This document shows, in pieces, positions 47,411 to 55,893 of a DNA stretch of 64,000 bases. The DNA is from Myxococcus virescens. GTDB lineage: Bacteria; Myxococcota; Myxococcia; Myxococcales; Myxococcaceae. Location: positions 1 to 64,000 of the forward strand of contig NZ_FNAJ01000019.1 of assembly GCF_900101905.1 (NCBI RefSeq). Reading direction: 5' to 3'. Below the pieces are notes generated by a model that saw only the letters and a list, made by a program, of their open reading frames with translations, was not told the origin of the DNA and made no database searches. The translations under genes were made by a program, and so were the position numbers. Every line of letters starts with the position of its first letter. Within the stretch, counting starts at the first letter, position 1.

Positions 47411-48541
47411 CTATTGGGTGCTGGCGGGCGCGACATCGCCGGCGCGCTCGGCGATCGGACGGGCATGGCGGACGAGTGAGAGCAGCACCTTGCCCGGCTC
47501 CTCGGCCATCATTTCGTGCGCAGACTGCTCGAACCAGACGAGCCGCTTCGACGGCGCCTTGACGCCCGCGAACCATTCGGCGGCAACCGTCGCCGAGACA
47601 TTGCGGTCGTGGCGTCCGAGGAACAGGAGCAGCGGCGTCTTCAGCCGCTTCACATGCGACAGGTCTGCTGTCAGTACCGCGGCAAGGAGCCTCTCGACCG
47701 AGGAATCCTGCGCCTTCCAGACCTGGCGTACCTCCTCGTCGGTGTATTCGGGCGACAGATTCACCGCTGCGGCCTCGAAGCTCGCATCGGGACGCCGATA
47801 GGCGGCACCCCCGAAGAAATTGAGCCAGCGGCGCTGGAGCAGGATGTCCTTCAACGCTACCGGCTTCTTGCCAACGGCATAGGGCGCGATCGATTCGAGG
47901 TCGCGGATCGCCTCTGCGTTCTTCGCCGCGCGCGCCTGTTCCATCGCCCAGGCCCAGCCGCGCCGCTCGCTCTCCCGTGCATCGATGCCCTGGGCGGCGC
48001 CGATATAGGCGTGGAGCCATTCGGGGTGCCTCTCCGCGAGGGTGAGCCCGAGGAGGCTCCCCCAACTATGGCCGAGGACGAAGATCTTCTCCTTGCCGAA
48101 GGTTTTGCGCACCCATTTGACGAGCTCCTCGACATCGGCGTGCACCTGCTCGATTGTGAGCGTCGGGGCGACCATGGCGGGATCGTTCGCGACATACGTC
48201 TTGCCCGAGCCGCGCTGGTCCCAATGGATGACGGTGAAGAACTCGTCCCAGCCGTGCGAGACATACCAGCTCGTCGGCATCGTCACCCAGCCGGGGCCGC
48301 CATGGAGCACGAGCAGCACCGGATTGCGCAGGTCGCGGCTGCGGACCGAGACCCATTGGTCGATGCCCCCGATGCGGAGCTTCTCGGTGCGCTCCATCCC
48401 CTCGGGCGCCACGATCTTGCGGAGCTCCGCGATGATCTCGACAGCCTCGGCCCGGTTACGTGGGCCTGGCGCCTCCTGCGCCTGTGCCTGAAGACTCCCC
48501 AGAAGGAGCGCCGCCAACGGTAGCCACCATTCCTTGCGCAT
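47411..48541 (-). CDS. Secreted S33-type alpha/beta hydrolase (proline iminopeptidase-like)
   Basis: This is a 376-residue exported protein (signal peptide ending AQAQA, ATG 48541). HGGPG at 80-84 is the S33 oxyanion motif, GHSWGS holds Ser159, GRHDRNV the Asp and QSAHEM the His. The family releases N-terminal proline or hydrolyses amides and esters. Base use differs from the neighbours: GATC and CGATCG-like strings are frequent, as in alphaproteobacteria, so recent transfer is possible. It is upstream of aadA on the same strand with a 143-bp gap and may be part of a small imported segment. Confidence 0.87.
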   Translation of the reverse strand: MRKEWWLPLAALLLGSLQAQAQEAPGPRNRAEAVEIIAELRKIVAPEGMERTEKLRIGGIDQWVSVRSRDLRNPVLLVLHGGPGWVTMPTSWYVSHGWDEFFTVIHWDQRGSGKTYVANDPAMVAPTLTIEQVHADVEELVKWVRKTFGKEKIFVLGHSWGSLLGLTLAERHPEWLHAYIGAAQGIDARESERRGWAWAMEQARAAKNAEAIRDLESIAPYAVGKKPVALKDILLQRRWLNFFGGAAYRRPDASFEAAAVNLSPEYTDEEVRQVWKAQDSSVERLLAAVLTADLSHVKRLKTPLLLFLGRHDRNVSATVAAEWFAGVKAPSKRLVWFEQSAHEMMAEEPGKVLLSLVRHARPIAERAGDVAPASTQ

Positions 48542-48907
48542 CACTCCCCCCTCGATTCTGCTCGGGATTCCCGTGGATAGCACACGCCCGAATACGGAGC
48601 CACCGCCTGGCCGCTCATGAAGCTCTGGCTCCGCCACCGGCGAGCGTCAAGGCAAGGGTAGATGTCGCGTGAAAGGGTTCAACCCATCATGCCCCAGCGT
48701 GGATGCGGAACTCCGAAACGATCGCCCTCTTGGCGAAGCTTCTTGCACTTGTATCTGGCGGAGTCCGCGGGAAGTGCGCAGAGGAATCGACAGCCGCGAA
48801 TCCCCCCGCAGCTGGCGCGGTGGCGGCAGGCCGGACGCCTCGAGTTTCGCTCGCATCTCGTCTTCCGAAACGAGGCTCGTTGCGTCCGTTCAATCGCGTG
48901 AGACGAA

Positions 48908-48937
48908 CCCAAGACGCGGCGACCGAATTGGGGGCCC
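48908..48937. repeat. Short interspersed repeat, copy R4
   Basis: The core reads CCCAAGACGCGGCGACCGAA, similar to the cores of R1, R2 and R3 and in the same orientation. It sits immediately before the duplicated gene end at 48939. Confidence 0.5.
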
Positions 48938-48938
48938 A

Positions 48939-49025
48939 CGGCTTCCATGGCCGGCCCCATCTGGACGTGCTGAGCGCATCGCCTCCCGCGCTCCAGATGC
49001 TACGCCAGGTCACCACCGTGAACCC
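48939..49025 (+). repeat. Partial duplicate of the 3' end of the gene at 49154-50578
   Basis: The sequence matches 50473-50562. In both, a stretch CGGCTTCCAYGGCCGG is followed by an identical 28-bp block beginning GCTGAGCGCATCGCCTCCCG. In frame it reads GFHGRPHLDVLSASPPALQ, against GFHGRLYLGALSASPPALQ in the gene. It is a leftover of a second gene copy or of a recombination event. Confidence 0.7.
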
Positions 49026-49153
49026 TGTGCGTGCTCATTTCCATCGTCCATCGGGCGATGTCAATATGGCCTACGCGCCCAAGCGTTTCAGCGGTTGACG
49101 CGGCAAGGAGGCCCGAAACCCGCCTCCAGGACCTGTGGCTCATGGAGGTAGCG

Positions 49154-50578
49154 ATGCGACGGTTTGCACTGGTGCTGGGGCTCTTGGGGGGCGTGGGGTG
49201 CGCCACCGGCATGCGAGGTATCGCCACCCAGTACAATCCGGAGACGGGGCAGTACGAGACGCCCACGCACGAGGTCGTCTATCAGGTGCCCGCCGAGGAC
49301 GCGATGATGACGGCTCGGTTCATCCTGGAGAAGAGCCGCTATTCCGTGATGGAGAAGGAGGGGGGACTGGAGATGTTCTCCTCCTTCATTCCGGACGTCA
49401 TTCCCCCCGAGCGTTACTACATCCAGGGGAAGCGGCTCGGGCCCCGGCAGGCACTCGTTCGAGTCTTTCGCATCAGGTACACGCAGGAAGGGGGCGGCTA
49501 CACCGCGGAGGCATCCGGTCGGTCGGGCGGGCATCTCTCCGTGCCGGGAGCCTTCTCCGATATCCCTGGGCTGGAGGGCTACCGGCCGGCGCACGGCTAC
49601 CGCGACCTGGGTATCGAGCAGAAGCTGCTGGAGCGGCTGGAGATGGCTCCCGCGCTGGAGCTGGTGGGCGGCAATTCCCCTGTTCCCATTCGCTCAGTGG
49701 TGATGGAGAACTGGGGCGAGAAGGGTGGGACCACCGCCACCTCCGCCGCTCCCGCGTGTGGTGCTCCCTTGGCGGGGGCCTCGTCCCTGTTCTCCGCGGG
49801 AGGCGTCCTGCTCGTGGCGGACCCCCTGGGCACGCAGGAGGTGCCGTCCGCGGTGCTGCGGATGTTGTGCGAGGCCTCGGCGCAGGAGCTGCCGGTGACG
49901 CTGGCGCTGTCCATTCCCGTCTCCGAGCAGCCGCTCCTCGATCGCTACCTGACCAGCGACGGCGATTCAGCGGCCGTTCAGGAGCTCCTCTCGGGGAGCG
50001 CTTTCTGGCGCCGGGCATACCAGGACGGGCGCAGCAGCCGCGCCATGCTGTGGCTCGTCGAGCAGGTCCGCCGCATGCGCGTCTCCGGAAAGGACGTGGA
50101 CGTGGCCGCCATCGACTCCGACAAGGCCCACGGCAATGAGCGCGAGGCACAGATGGCCCAGCATCTGCTGAACGCCCAGTCGAAGCGCCCCCAGGCCTGG
50201 ACGCTGGTGCTCACGGGCAGCGTCCACGCGCGCACCACGGAGGTGAGCTGGGATGACGACTTCGAGCCCATGGGCTCTCGCGTGGTGCGCGCCCTGCCCG
50301 CGGTGCGTGCCCTGGATGTGGGCTTCCAGCGAGGCACCCAGTTCGTCTGCCGCTACAGCGTCTGGGACGAGGAGGTGGAGTGCAACGTCTTCGGCATCAG
50401 CCCGACGCTCGAGGCACGGCAGTCCTCCAAGCAGGCCGCTGGCCTGGAGCTCTTCACCACCCAGCAGCCCCTCGGCTTCCACGGCCGGCTCTACCTGGGC
50501 GCGCTGAGCGCATCGCCTCCCGCGCTCCAGGCGCCACGCCAGGACAGCACTGTCGACCCCGTGCCCACCACGAAGTGA
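49154..50578 (+). CDS. Hypothetical lipoprotein with a possible hydrolase-like C-terminal domain
   Basis: This is a 474-residue protein with a lipoprotein signal (MRRFALVLGLLGGVGC, Cys16; GGAGG 5 nt before the ATG). The N-terminal half (about 20-190) is a beta-rich domain of unknown type. From about 220 it resembles exported proteins related to TraB/erythromycin-esterase-like folds (SSRAMLWLVEQVRRMRVSGK, VDVAAIDSDKAHGNEREAQM, WTLVLTGSVHARTTEVSWDD). No function is claimed. Its last 90 bp are duplicated upstream at 48939. Confidence 0.65.
   Translation: MRRFALVLGLLGGVGCATGMRGIATQYNPETGQYETPTHEVVYQVPAEDAMMTARFILEKSRYSVMEKEGGLEMFSSFIPDVIPPERYYIQGKRLGPRQALVRVFRIRYTQEGGGYTAEASGRSGGHLSVPGAFSDIPGLEGYRPAHGYRDLGIEQKLLERLEMAPALELVGGNSPVPIRSVVMENWGEKGGTTATSAAPACGAPLAGASSLFSAGGVLLVADPLGTQEVPSAVLRMLCEASAQELPVTLALSIPVSEQPLLDRYLTSDGDSAAVQELLSGSAFWRRAYQDGRSSRAMLWLVEQVRRMRVSGKDVDVAAIDSDKAHGNEREAQMAQHLLNAQSKRPQAWTLVLTGSVHARTTEVSWDDDFEPMGSRVVRALPAVRALDVGFQRGTQFVCRYSVWDEEVECNVFGISPTLEARQSSKQAAGLELFTTQQPLGFHGRLYLGALSASPPALQAPRQDSTVDPVPTTK
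50473..50562 (+). repeat. 3' end of the lipoprotein gene, second copy of the duplicate
   Basis: This is the in-gene copy of the repeat at 48939-49025, about 1.53 kb away in direct orientation. It encodes the last about 30 residues before the stop. Confidence 0.7.
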
Positions 50579-50901
50579 CTCGCGGTCTTCCGTGAGAAGC
50601 GCCCATCCAGGAGGGGAGGGGGCCTCCGTGCCCTCATTCAGGCAAGGAGGCGGCAACGAATGGCGCGTGCAGAGCACGGCATTTCGGGCCGCCTCCACCG
50701 CTGCAATCATTGCCTCGACAGGCGCGGAGACGTGGCCGCCGGCCCCGTCGTCGAACACTGCGTTGCCGTCTTCGACGACGATTGCGAAGCTGCCGTGCAG
50801 TCGCTGCCGAGGCCTTGACGCACTGCCCGAGCCGGAGACCCACCCGGTTTCTTGCCGCCTCACTCCTCATGCTAGATGGGGCCGCCTGGAAGAGGATTCT
50901 C
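50579..50901. other. Intergenic region with a possible minus-strand fragment
   Basis: No intact gene. On the minus strand, about 50645-50800, one frame reads plausibly (HGSFAIVVEDGNAVFDDGAG, then HVSAPVEAMIAAVEAARNAV) without a start or ribosome binding site. It may be a relic. The promoter of the following gene should be in the right half. Confidence 0.3.
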
Positions 50902-53307
50902 ATGTTGAAAGAGCGTATGGGACGGGGAGCGATGTCGAAGCGGCTCGTGGGCGCTGTCGTGAGTGGATGGCTCTTGGTTGCTTGTGGGGGGAATGGCTCC
51001 GAAGTGCCCGACGGCTCGACTCCGATGGATTCTGGGACGCACACCGAGCGGGACTCCGGCACACCAGGGCAGGAGGATGCTGGCTTGGCGGATGCGGGCC
51101 TCGCGGACGCAGGACCTCCGGCGGACACCACGCCTCCCGACGCGCCGATGCTCATCGGGACCGCGCCCACCTCTCCTGCCAATGACAACATGCCCGTCCT
51201 CCATGTCGCTACCGAGCCGGGGGCCTCGGTGCGCTTCTTTGCTGGCACGGCGTGTCTTGGAGGAGCGCTCGCCTCGCGTACCGCCGACAGTCAGGGGCAG
51301 GTCGCTTTGTCGCTCTCCGTAGCCGACAACAGCACCTCTCCCTACGTGGCCCAGGCAACGGACGCGGCGGGGAACGTCTCGGCCTGCTCCGAGGCGCTGA
51401 CGTTCGTCGAGGACAGCACGGCGCCCTCCGAGCTGGCCGCCACGGTGATGGACGGCCTTGCCGGTCCGGAGCTCGAATATCAAAACAGCAACACGCGCGT
51501 AGCGGCTCGCTGGTCCGGCTTCAACGACTCCGTGGGCATCCGGCGCCATGAACTCGCCTTGACGTCCATTGCGGCGTGCCCCGGCGATGCGAGCAGCATC
51601 CAGGATGTCGGCGCCACTTCGTCCGTGGAGCTCACGGTGCTCACCTTGGCCGAGCAGCGCTACTACACTTGCGTGCGTGCCGTGGATGACGCTGGAAACA
51701 CCTCGGGCTGGAAGATGTCGAATGGCTTCATCGTGGACGTCACGCCGCCGCGCTGGGTGTCTGTCACGCCTGACGCGTCCTCGGTCACGGCCTCGCCCTG
51801 GACTGCCATCGAGGTGTCGTTCAGCGAGACGACCCTCGACACCGCCAGTGTGACGCCGGCCTCGTTCCACGCCACGGCGGACGGCATGCCCTTGTCCGGA
51901 GGCGCGGTGTCCTGCGCGGCGGGCAGGTGTACGCTCGAGCTGAAGCAGATGCCGGCATTCGGTGCGCAGGTGCGCGTCGCCATCGACGGCGTGAAGGACC
52001 TCGCTGGCAACGCGATGACCTCCTCCCACGCCTGGGACTACTCGGTCCGTGCGCCCCAGTGGGGGGCCCCACTGCTCATCTCGAACGGCTCACGCCTCAG
52101 TACACCTGCCCACGGGGTTGCCATGGACTCCTCTGGCGTTGCGACGGTCCTGTATGTCGACGAGGGGCTCCGGGCGCGGCGCCACAAACCAGGCGCCGCC
52201 TGGGAGGCGGAGCAGCACGTGGGGGAGGGGACCTTCGGCCCTTTTCCCAGACCGGCTTCGCTCACGACGCTGTCTGACGGCACGCCCCTTGCCATGGTGG
52301 AGTCGTGGCCGGCGGGGGATTACAGCGCCAAAAAGGCCTATGGCATCCTCGCCACGGGCTCCGACAGCGGCGTCCAGCGCTGGGGTGTGCCACAGCTGCT
52401 CGGCGAGAATACGGGGCTGAATGTGACGGCCCTCCGCGTGGTGGCAGCTCCCGACAATGGGGCCCTCGCTGCCTGGGTGGAGAAGAGTTCCACGCAGACC
52501 TTCCTGCAGGTTCAGCCGTACGCCGGGAGTTCGGGGTGGGGCACGCCGGTCCGCGTGCGCACCATCGACGACGCGAACTGGGACTCCTCGTGGCACGGCT
52601 ATGACGTCGGATTGGATTCGCGCGGTAACGGGGTGTTGGTATGGGCCGAGCGCAACAGCCCTCTCCAATACTCGCGCCAGGGCGCCGAAGGTTGGAGCGA
52701 GCCGGCGCATGGCGAAAGCACCGAAGGCCGCTATCCGCAGGTCGCCCTGAACGCGGATGGGACCGGCATTGCCGTTTGGATTCGACGGTATCTCGACAGC
52801 GATCGGGTGTACGCGAAGCCCTTCAATCTCGCTTCTGGCTTTGGCGGCCAGGAGGTGCCTCTCCACACGCAGGGAAGTGTTGGTGGCGAGGTGCGGATAG
52901 GCGCAGACGCAAACGGAAACGTGTTTGTTATTTGGGACCAGATTGGCGGCGGCCCCGAGGGGGGACTGTGGTCTGCTCGTTACGTGAGGGGCTCGGGCTG
53001 GCAGCCGGCTCAGCAACTCGCGACGGACTACGCCGGGAGCAAGGCCCTCCACGTTTCACCCTCGGGCACGGCCATGGTCGTCTATAGCCGCACGGAGAGA
53101 GCGGGAGCGCCTGCTCTCGTTTGGGCTCGACGTTTCGTGCCCGGTACGGGCTGGTCCGCTGCCACCCGCCTCGACTTCGCCACTGTGAATGGGGGGCTCT
53201 ATACTCTTGAGGTGGTGACCAGCCCGTTCGGGAACGCCGCCGCGACCTGGTCTCGCCGGGACGCGGACACGGGCATCGATTCCCTGGTCTCGGCCTTCTT
53301 CGAGTAG
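50902..53307 (+). CDS. Large lipoprotein with Ig-like domains and a repeat domain
   Basis: This is an 801-residue protein. The lipobox is LLVAC, with AGAGGA 5 nt before the ATG at 50902; a second ATG at 50932 has too short a spacer. A low-complexity Asp/Gly/Ala-rich linker (DAGLADAGLADAGPPADTTP) leads to three Ig-like or Big_5-like domains (PDAPMLIGTAPTSPANDNMP; DVTPPRWVSVTPDASSVTAS). Then come about 400 residues of repeats with a W-G/W-x pattern (QRWGVPQLLGENTG, SGWGTPVRVRTIDD, EGWSEPAHGESTEG, SGWQPAQQLATDY) like propeller blades. Probably surface-exposed; function unknown. Confidence 0.78.
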   Translation: MLKERMGRGAMSKRLVGAVVSGWLLVACGGNGSEVPDGSTPMDSGTHTERDSGTPGQEDAGLADAGLADAGPPADTTPPDAPMLIGTAPTSPANDNMPVLHVATEPGASVRFFAGTACLGGALASRTADSQGQVALSLSVADNSTSPYVAQATDAAGNVSACSEALTFVEDSTAPSELAATVMDGLAGPELEYQNSNTRVAARWSGFNDSVGIRRHELALTSIAACPGDASSIQDVGATSSVELTVLTLAEQRYYTCVRAVDDAGNTSGWKMSNGFIVDVTPPRWVSVTPDASSVTASPWTAIEVSFSETTLDTASVTPASFHATADGMPLSGGAVSCAAGRCTLELKQMPAFGAQVRVAIDGVKDLAGNAMTSSHAWDYSVRAPQWGAPLLISNGSRLSTPAHGVAMDSSGVATVLYVDEGLRARRHKPGAAWEAEQHVGEGTFGPFPRPASLTTLSDGTPLAMVESWPAGDYSAKKAYGILATGSDSGVQRWGVPQLLGENTGLNVTALRVVAAPDNGALAAWVEKSSTQTFLQVQPYAGSSGWGTPVRVRTIDDANWDSSWHGYDVGLDSRGNGVLVWAERNSPLQYSRQGAEGWSEPAHGESTEGRYPQVALNADGTGIAVWIRRYLDSDRVYAKPFNLASGFGGQEVPLHTQGSVGGEVRIGADANGNVFVIWDQIGGGPEGGLWSARYVRGSGWQPAQQLATDYAGSKALHVSPSGTAMVVYSRTERAGAPALVWARRFVPGTGWSAATRLDFATVNGGLYTLEVVTSPFGNAAATWSRRDADTGIDSLVSAFFE

Positions 53308-53310
53308 GCC

Positions 53311-53342
53311 CTCAGGACGCAGCGACCGAGTTTGGGGAGGCG
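53311..53342. repeat. Short interspersed repeat, copy R2
   Basis: The core CTCAGGACGCAGCGACCGAG is nearly identical to R1. It starts 4 nt after the stop of the preceding lipoprotein gene. Confidence 0.6.
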
Positions 53343-53366
53343 GCGGCGGCGAGGCATGATGCGAGG

Positions 53367-54023
53367 ATGCGCATCGTCGCCGTCTCGGACACGCACCTCT
53401 TCCACGACGAGCTCGTGATGCCCCCGGGCGACATCTTCGTCCACGCCGGCGACATGTGCCGCGCGGGGGACCTGGACGAACTCGCCCGGGCGGCGTCGTG
53501 GATTCGTGGCCTGCCCTACCGTCACAAGGTCATCGTCGCGGGCAACCACGACTGGGCCTTCGCCGACTCGCCCGGAGAGGCCCGGGCGCTTCTGGGCGAG
53601 GACGTCGTCTACCTGCAGGACGGCGAGGCCACCGTGGCGGGCCTGCGCTTCTGGGGGAGCCCCTGGCAGCCGGCCTACAACGACTGGGCCTTCAACCTGC
53701 CCCGGGGCGCCGCCCTCGCCAGCAAGTGGGCGGCCATCCCCGAGGGACTGGATGTGCTCATCACCCACGGGCCTCCGGCGGGCTTCGGGGACCGCTCCTC
53801 GGTGGGGGGACGCGGCGGCTGTACGGACCTGCGCGAGCGCGTGCTCGCCGTGCGTCCCCGGCTACACCTGTTCGGCCACATCCACGACGACGGCGGGCTG
53901 TGGCGCGAAGGGGACACGTGCTTCGCCAACGTCACCACGTGGGAGTGCGAGCGCGCGCCCACCGTCCTCCAACTCGACGCCCGAGGCGTGACGGAGGTGA
54001 GCATCCCTCCCGCCCGGCGCTGA
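53367..54023 (+). CDS. Metallophosphoesterase
   Basis: This is a 218-residue cytoplasmic calcineurin-like phosphoesterase. All metal motifs are present: SDTH (D-x-H) at the N-terminus, HAGDM, VAGNHDW, LITHGPP and LFGHIHDD. Relatives include phosphodiesterases of the UPF0046/MPPED type, matching the length. Substrate unknown. It stands between repeat R2 and a convergent Pro-rich protein gene. Confidence 0.93.
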   Translation: MRIVAVSDTHLFHDELVMPPGDIFVHAGDMCRAGDLDELARAASWIRGLPYRHKVIVAGNHDWAFADSPGEARALLGEDVVYLQDGEATVAGLRFWGSPWQPAYNDWAFNLPRGAALASKWAAIPEGLDVLITHGPPAGFGDRSSVGGRGGCTDLRERVLAVRPRLHLFGHIHDDGGLWREGDTCFANVTTWECERAPTVLQLDARGVTEVSIPPARR

Positions 54024-54151
54024 CTCGCGGTCCTTGTCAACCACCCCTGGGGGCAGTGGTTTCGAGGAACTTCCCGTTGGAGGGGAACGAGGCGCTCGAG
54101 GGCCGACACACGACCGAGCACGGGGCGCGCGGCTCACACTGCACTGTCGCG

Positions 54152-55822
54152 CTAATTGGCACTCAACAGGCGGAGCCGTTCGAGGATGGCGTCATAGCCC
54201 AGTTCGAACTGCTGCTCTGTCTGGGTGTTCCAATCCTTGCCGCCCGAGATGTCCCTCCCATTGGCATCCTTGCGATTGTCGAAGTTCTGGAGCCCCGCCG
54301 AGGCTTTATCCTTCACGGCGGCGGAGATCTCGCGGAGCTGCTCCGTCCAGGACGTGTCCTTGCTGGAGAGCACGTCCGTGATGAAGTTCTTCAGCGCGAC
54401 TTTCCCGACCTCGCCCGCAGGCCCCAAGGGCGCCAACGCCACACCCGCGATGGTCTCCGCCAGGTCTTTCTTGAACTGCCCTGCGTCCTCGGTGCGTTTG
54501 ATCTCCAGTCCATACGCTCCCACCATGGCTCCCGTGAGACTCCCCAGCGTGCGCGCGTAATGGTCATTGACGGGGGGCTTTCCACCCGCGGTTGCGGGGT
54601 TGAGCGCCCCTGCGCGGAGTTGCTTGGGCAAGTCCTCTTTGACGAACTTCGCGAACCCCGGGTCCTTGCCTGAGCCGTTGACGATCGAATCGCGCAAGAA
54701 CTTCGGAAGCGCCTGGAGCGTGTCGTCGTAGGCGCTGTTGGGTCCACCCGAATTGTTCGTCAATTCATTGATGATGCCCGAGGGGTCCGAGCGGAAAATC
54801 TTCTTGAGCCCTTCCAGTTGGGCCGCACGGGCGGGGTCGGTCTTGTCCCCCAACGAGTTGGCTCCCACGCGGAAGATGTTCGCACGGAGGTCCGAATACG
54901 CCGGCCCCTTGAACAGGTCTGGCACTTGCCCAAGTATCTTGACCGCGCCGTCCGACCTGGTGGGCTCTCGGCCCGAGAAGCTGTTGTTGTGCGGTGGCTG
55001 TTGCAGTCCCTTTTCGAGGATTGCGACGAACTTGTCTCTCCCCAGCTCTGCATTGTAATTCTGGATGAGCTTGGGGTCTGAATTGAGTACGTCCGCGAAG
55101 TTCTGCGCCTGGATGGTGTTCTTGTCCGCGGTCTTGCCGGATTCATTCAAGAACGTGCGACGAACGGACTCTGGGGTCTCCGGCTGCTTGAGCACTGAGA
55201 CCATGGCGTCTGGCACCTGGCTCTTGGCCGCTTCGCGTGCCAGCTCGTTTACCACGCTGGGCGGCGCGGAGCCCGTGCTCTTGGCAAGCGCCTTCAATGC
55301 CGCCGTCTGCTCCGCATCTGTTTTGTAGAGCCCCTTCTGGTCATGGGCGATCTGCGCGGATGCGCTGGAAATCAACTCCTTGCTGTCCTTGTCTCCCAAC
55401 GTTGCGTAGAGTTGTTTGAGATACTCCGGGTCGTTCTGGTGCTGCTGGATGAGCTCGGTGAACTCGCGGGTCCGCTCGTTCCGCCCCGCGCCACCGATGT
55501 ATCGGTCCTTGTCCTGAAGACGCTGTGCCGCTTCCTTCCCCGTGGGAGCCTTCTTCGGCTCCGTGGCGTCTGTCTCCTCCTTCGGAGGTGTCGCCGGCTT
55601 TTTCTCCGGAGGCTTGACGGGCGGAGGCGAAGGCGGGTCCTGGGGGCGAGGGCTCGGCGTGGGCGCCCCCAGTTGCGAGAAGTCCTTGGGAGCCTTACCA
55701 AAGCTAGACGTGTCTGTGTGCCCGGAGGCAGTAGGCCGCTGCGCCTGGGTCTGGGGGCTCCGCGGTTTGCTCTCCGGGGGCCTGGTTGTGGTTTGCGGCT
55801 TGGGGGCTGTGATTTTGGCCAT
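54152..55822 (-). CDS. Hypothetical protein with Pro-rich N-terminus
   Basis: This is a 556-residue protein without a signal peptide. The first about 100 residues are Pro, Lys, Thr and Ser rich and disordered (ITAPKPQTTTRPPESKPRSP). The remainder is alpha-helical with many short Leu/Ala helices (LGDKDSKELISSASAQIAHD; LPKFLRDSIVNGSGKDPGFA) and a hydrophobic patch near 470-500 (IAGVALAPLGPAGEVGKVAL). I recognise no family. The disordered start plus helical body resembles secreted effector-like myxobacterial proteins, but that is only an impression. It lies 71 bp downstream of the kelch lipoprotein gene, same strand. Confidence 0.65.
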   Translation of the reverse strand: MAKITAPKPQTTTRPPESKPRSPQTQAQRPTASGHTDTSSFGKAPKDFSQLGAPTPSPRPQDPPSPPPVKPPEKKPATPPKEETDATEPKKAPTGKEAAQRLQDKDRYIGGAGRNERTREFTELIQQHQNDPEYLKQLYATLGDKDSKELISSASAQIAHDQKGLYKTDAEQTAALKALAKSTGSAPPSVVNELAREAAKSQVPDAMVSVLKQPETPESVRRTFLNESGKTADKNTIQAQNFADVLNSDPKLIQNYNAELGRDKFVAILEKGLQQPPHNNSFSGREPTRSDGAVKILGQVPDLFKGPAYSDLRANIFRVGANSLGDKTDPARAAQLEGLKKIFRSDPSGIINELTNNSGGPNSAYDDTLQALPKFLRDSIVNGSGKDPGFAKFVKEDLPKQLRAGALNPATAGGKPPVNDHYARTLGSLTGAMVGAYGLEIKRTEDAGQFKKDLAETIAGVALAPLGPAGEVGKVALKNFITDVLSSKDTSWTEQLREISAAVKDKASAGLQNFDNRKDANGRDISGGKDWNTQTEQQFELGYDAILERLRLLSAN

Positions 55823-55854
55823 GGGATGACTCCGGGGAAGCGGGTTCTTTGCAG

Positions 55855-55893
55855 CTCACTGCGCAGCGACCGAATACGAGACAGGCACAGGCG
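55855..55893. repeat. Short interspersed repeat, copy R3
   Basis: The core CTCACTGCGCAGCGACCGAA and the tail GACAGGCACAGGCG match R1, and the copy directly abuts the stop of the kelch lipoprotein gene, just as R1 abuts the aadA stop. Confidence 0.6.

Larger units (their letters stand above)
48542..49153. other. Gene-free region with a repeat and a duplicated 3' end
   Basis: Apart from repeat R4 (48908) and the partial duplicate of the next gene's 3' end (48939-49025), no gene is supported. Long open frames exist on both strands but none resembles a protein. The promoter of the lipoprotein gene at 49154 lies at the right end. Confidence 0.5.

Noticed and set aside
46411..48937. Integron or cassette structure around aadA
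   Set aside because: I saw no attC-like imperfect hairpin with the core GTTRRRY, no integrase and no other cassette. The bracketing repeats R1 and R4 are a different element.
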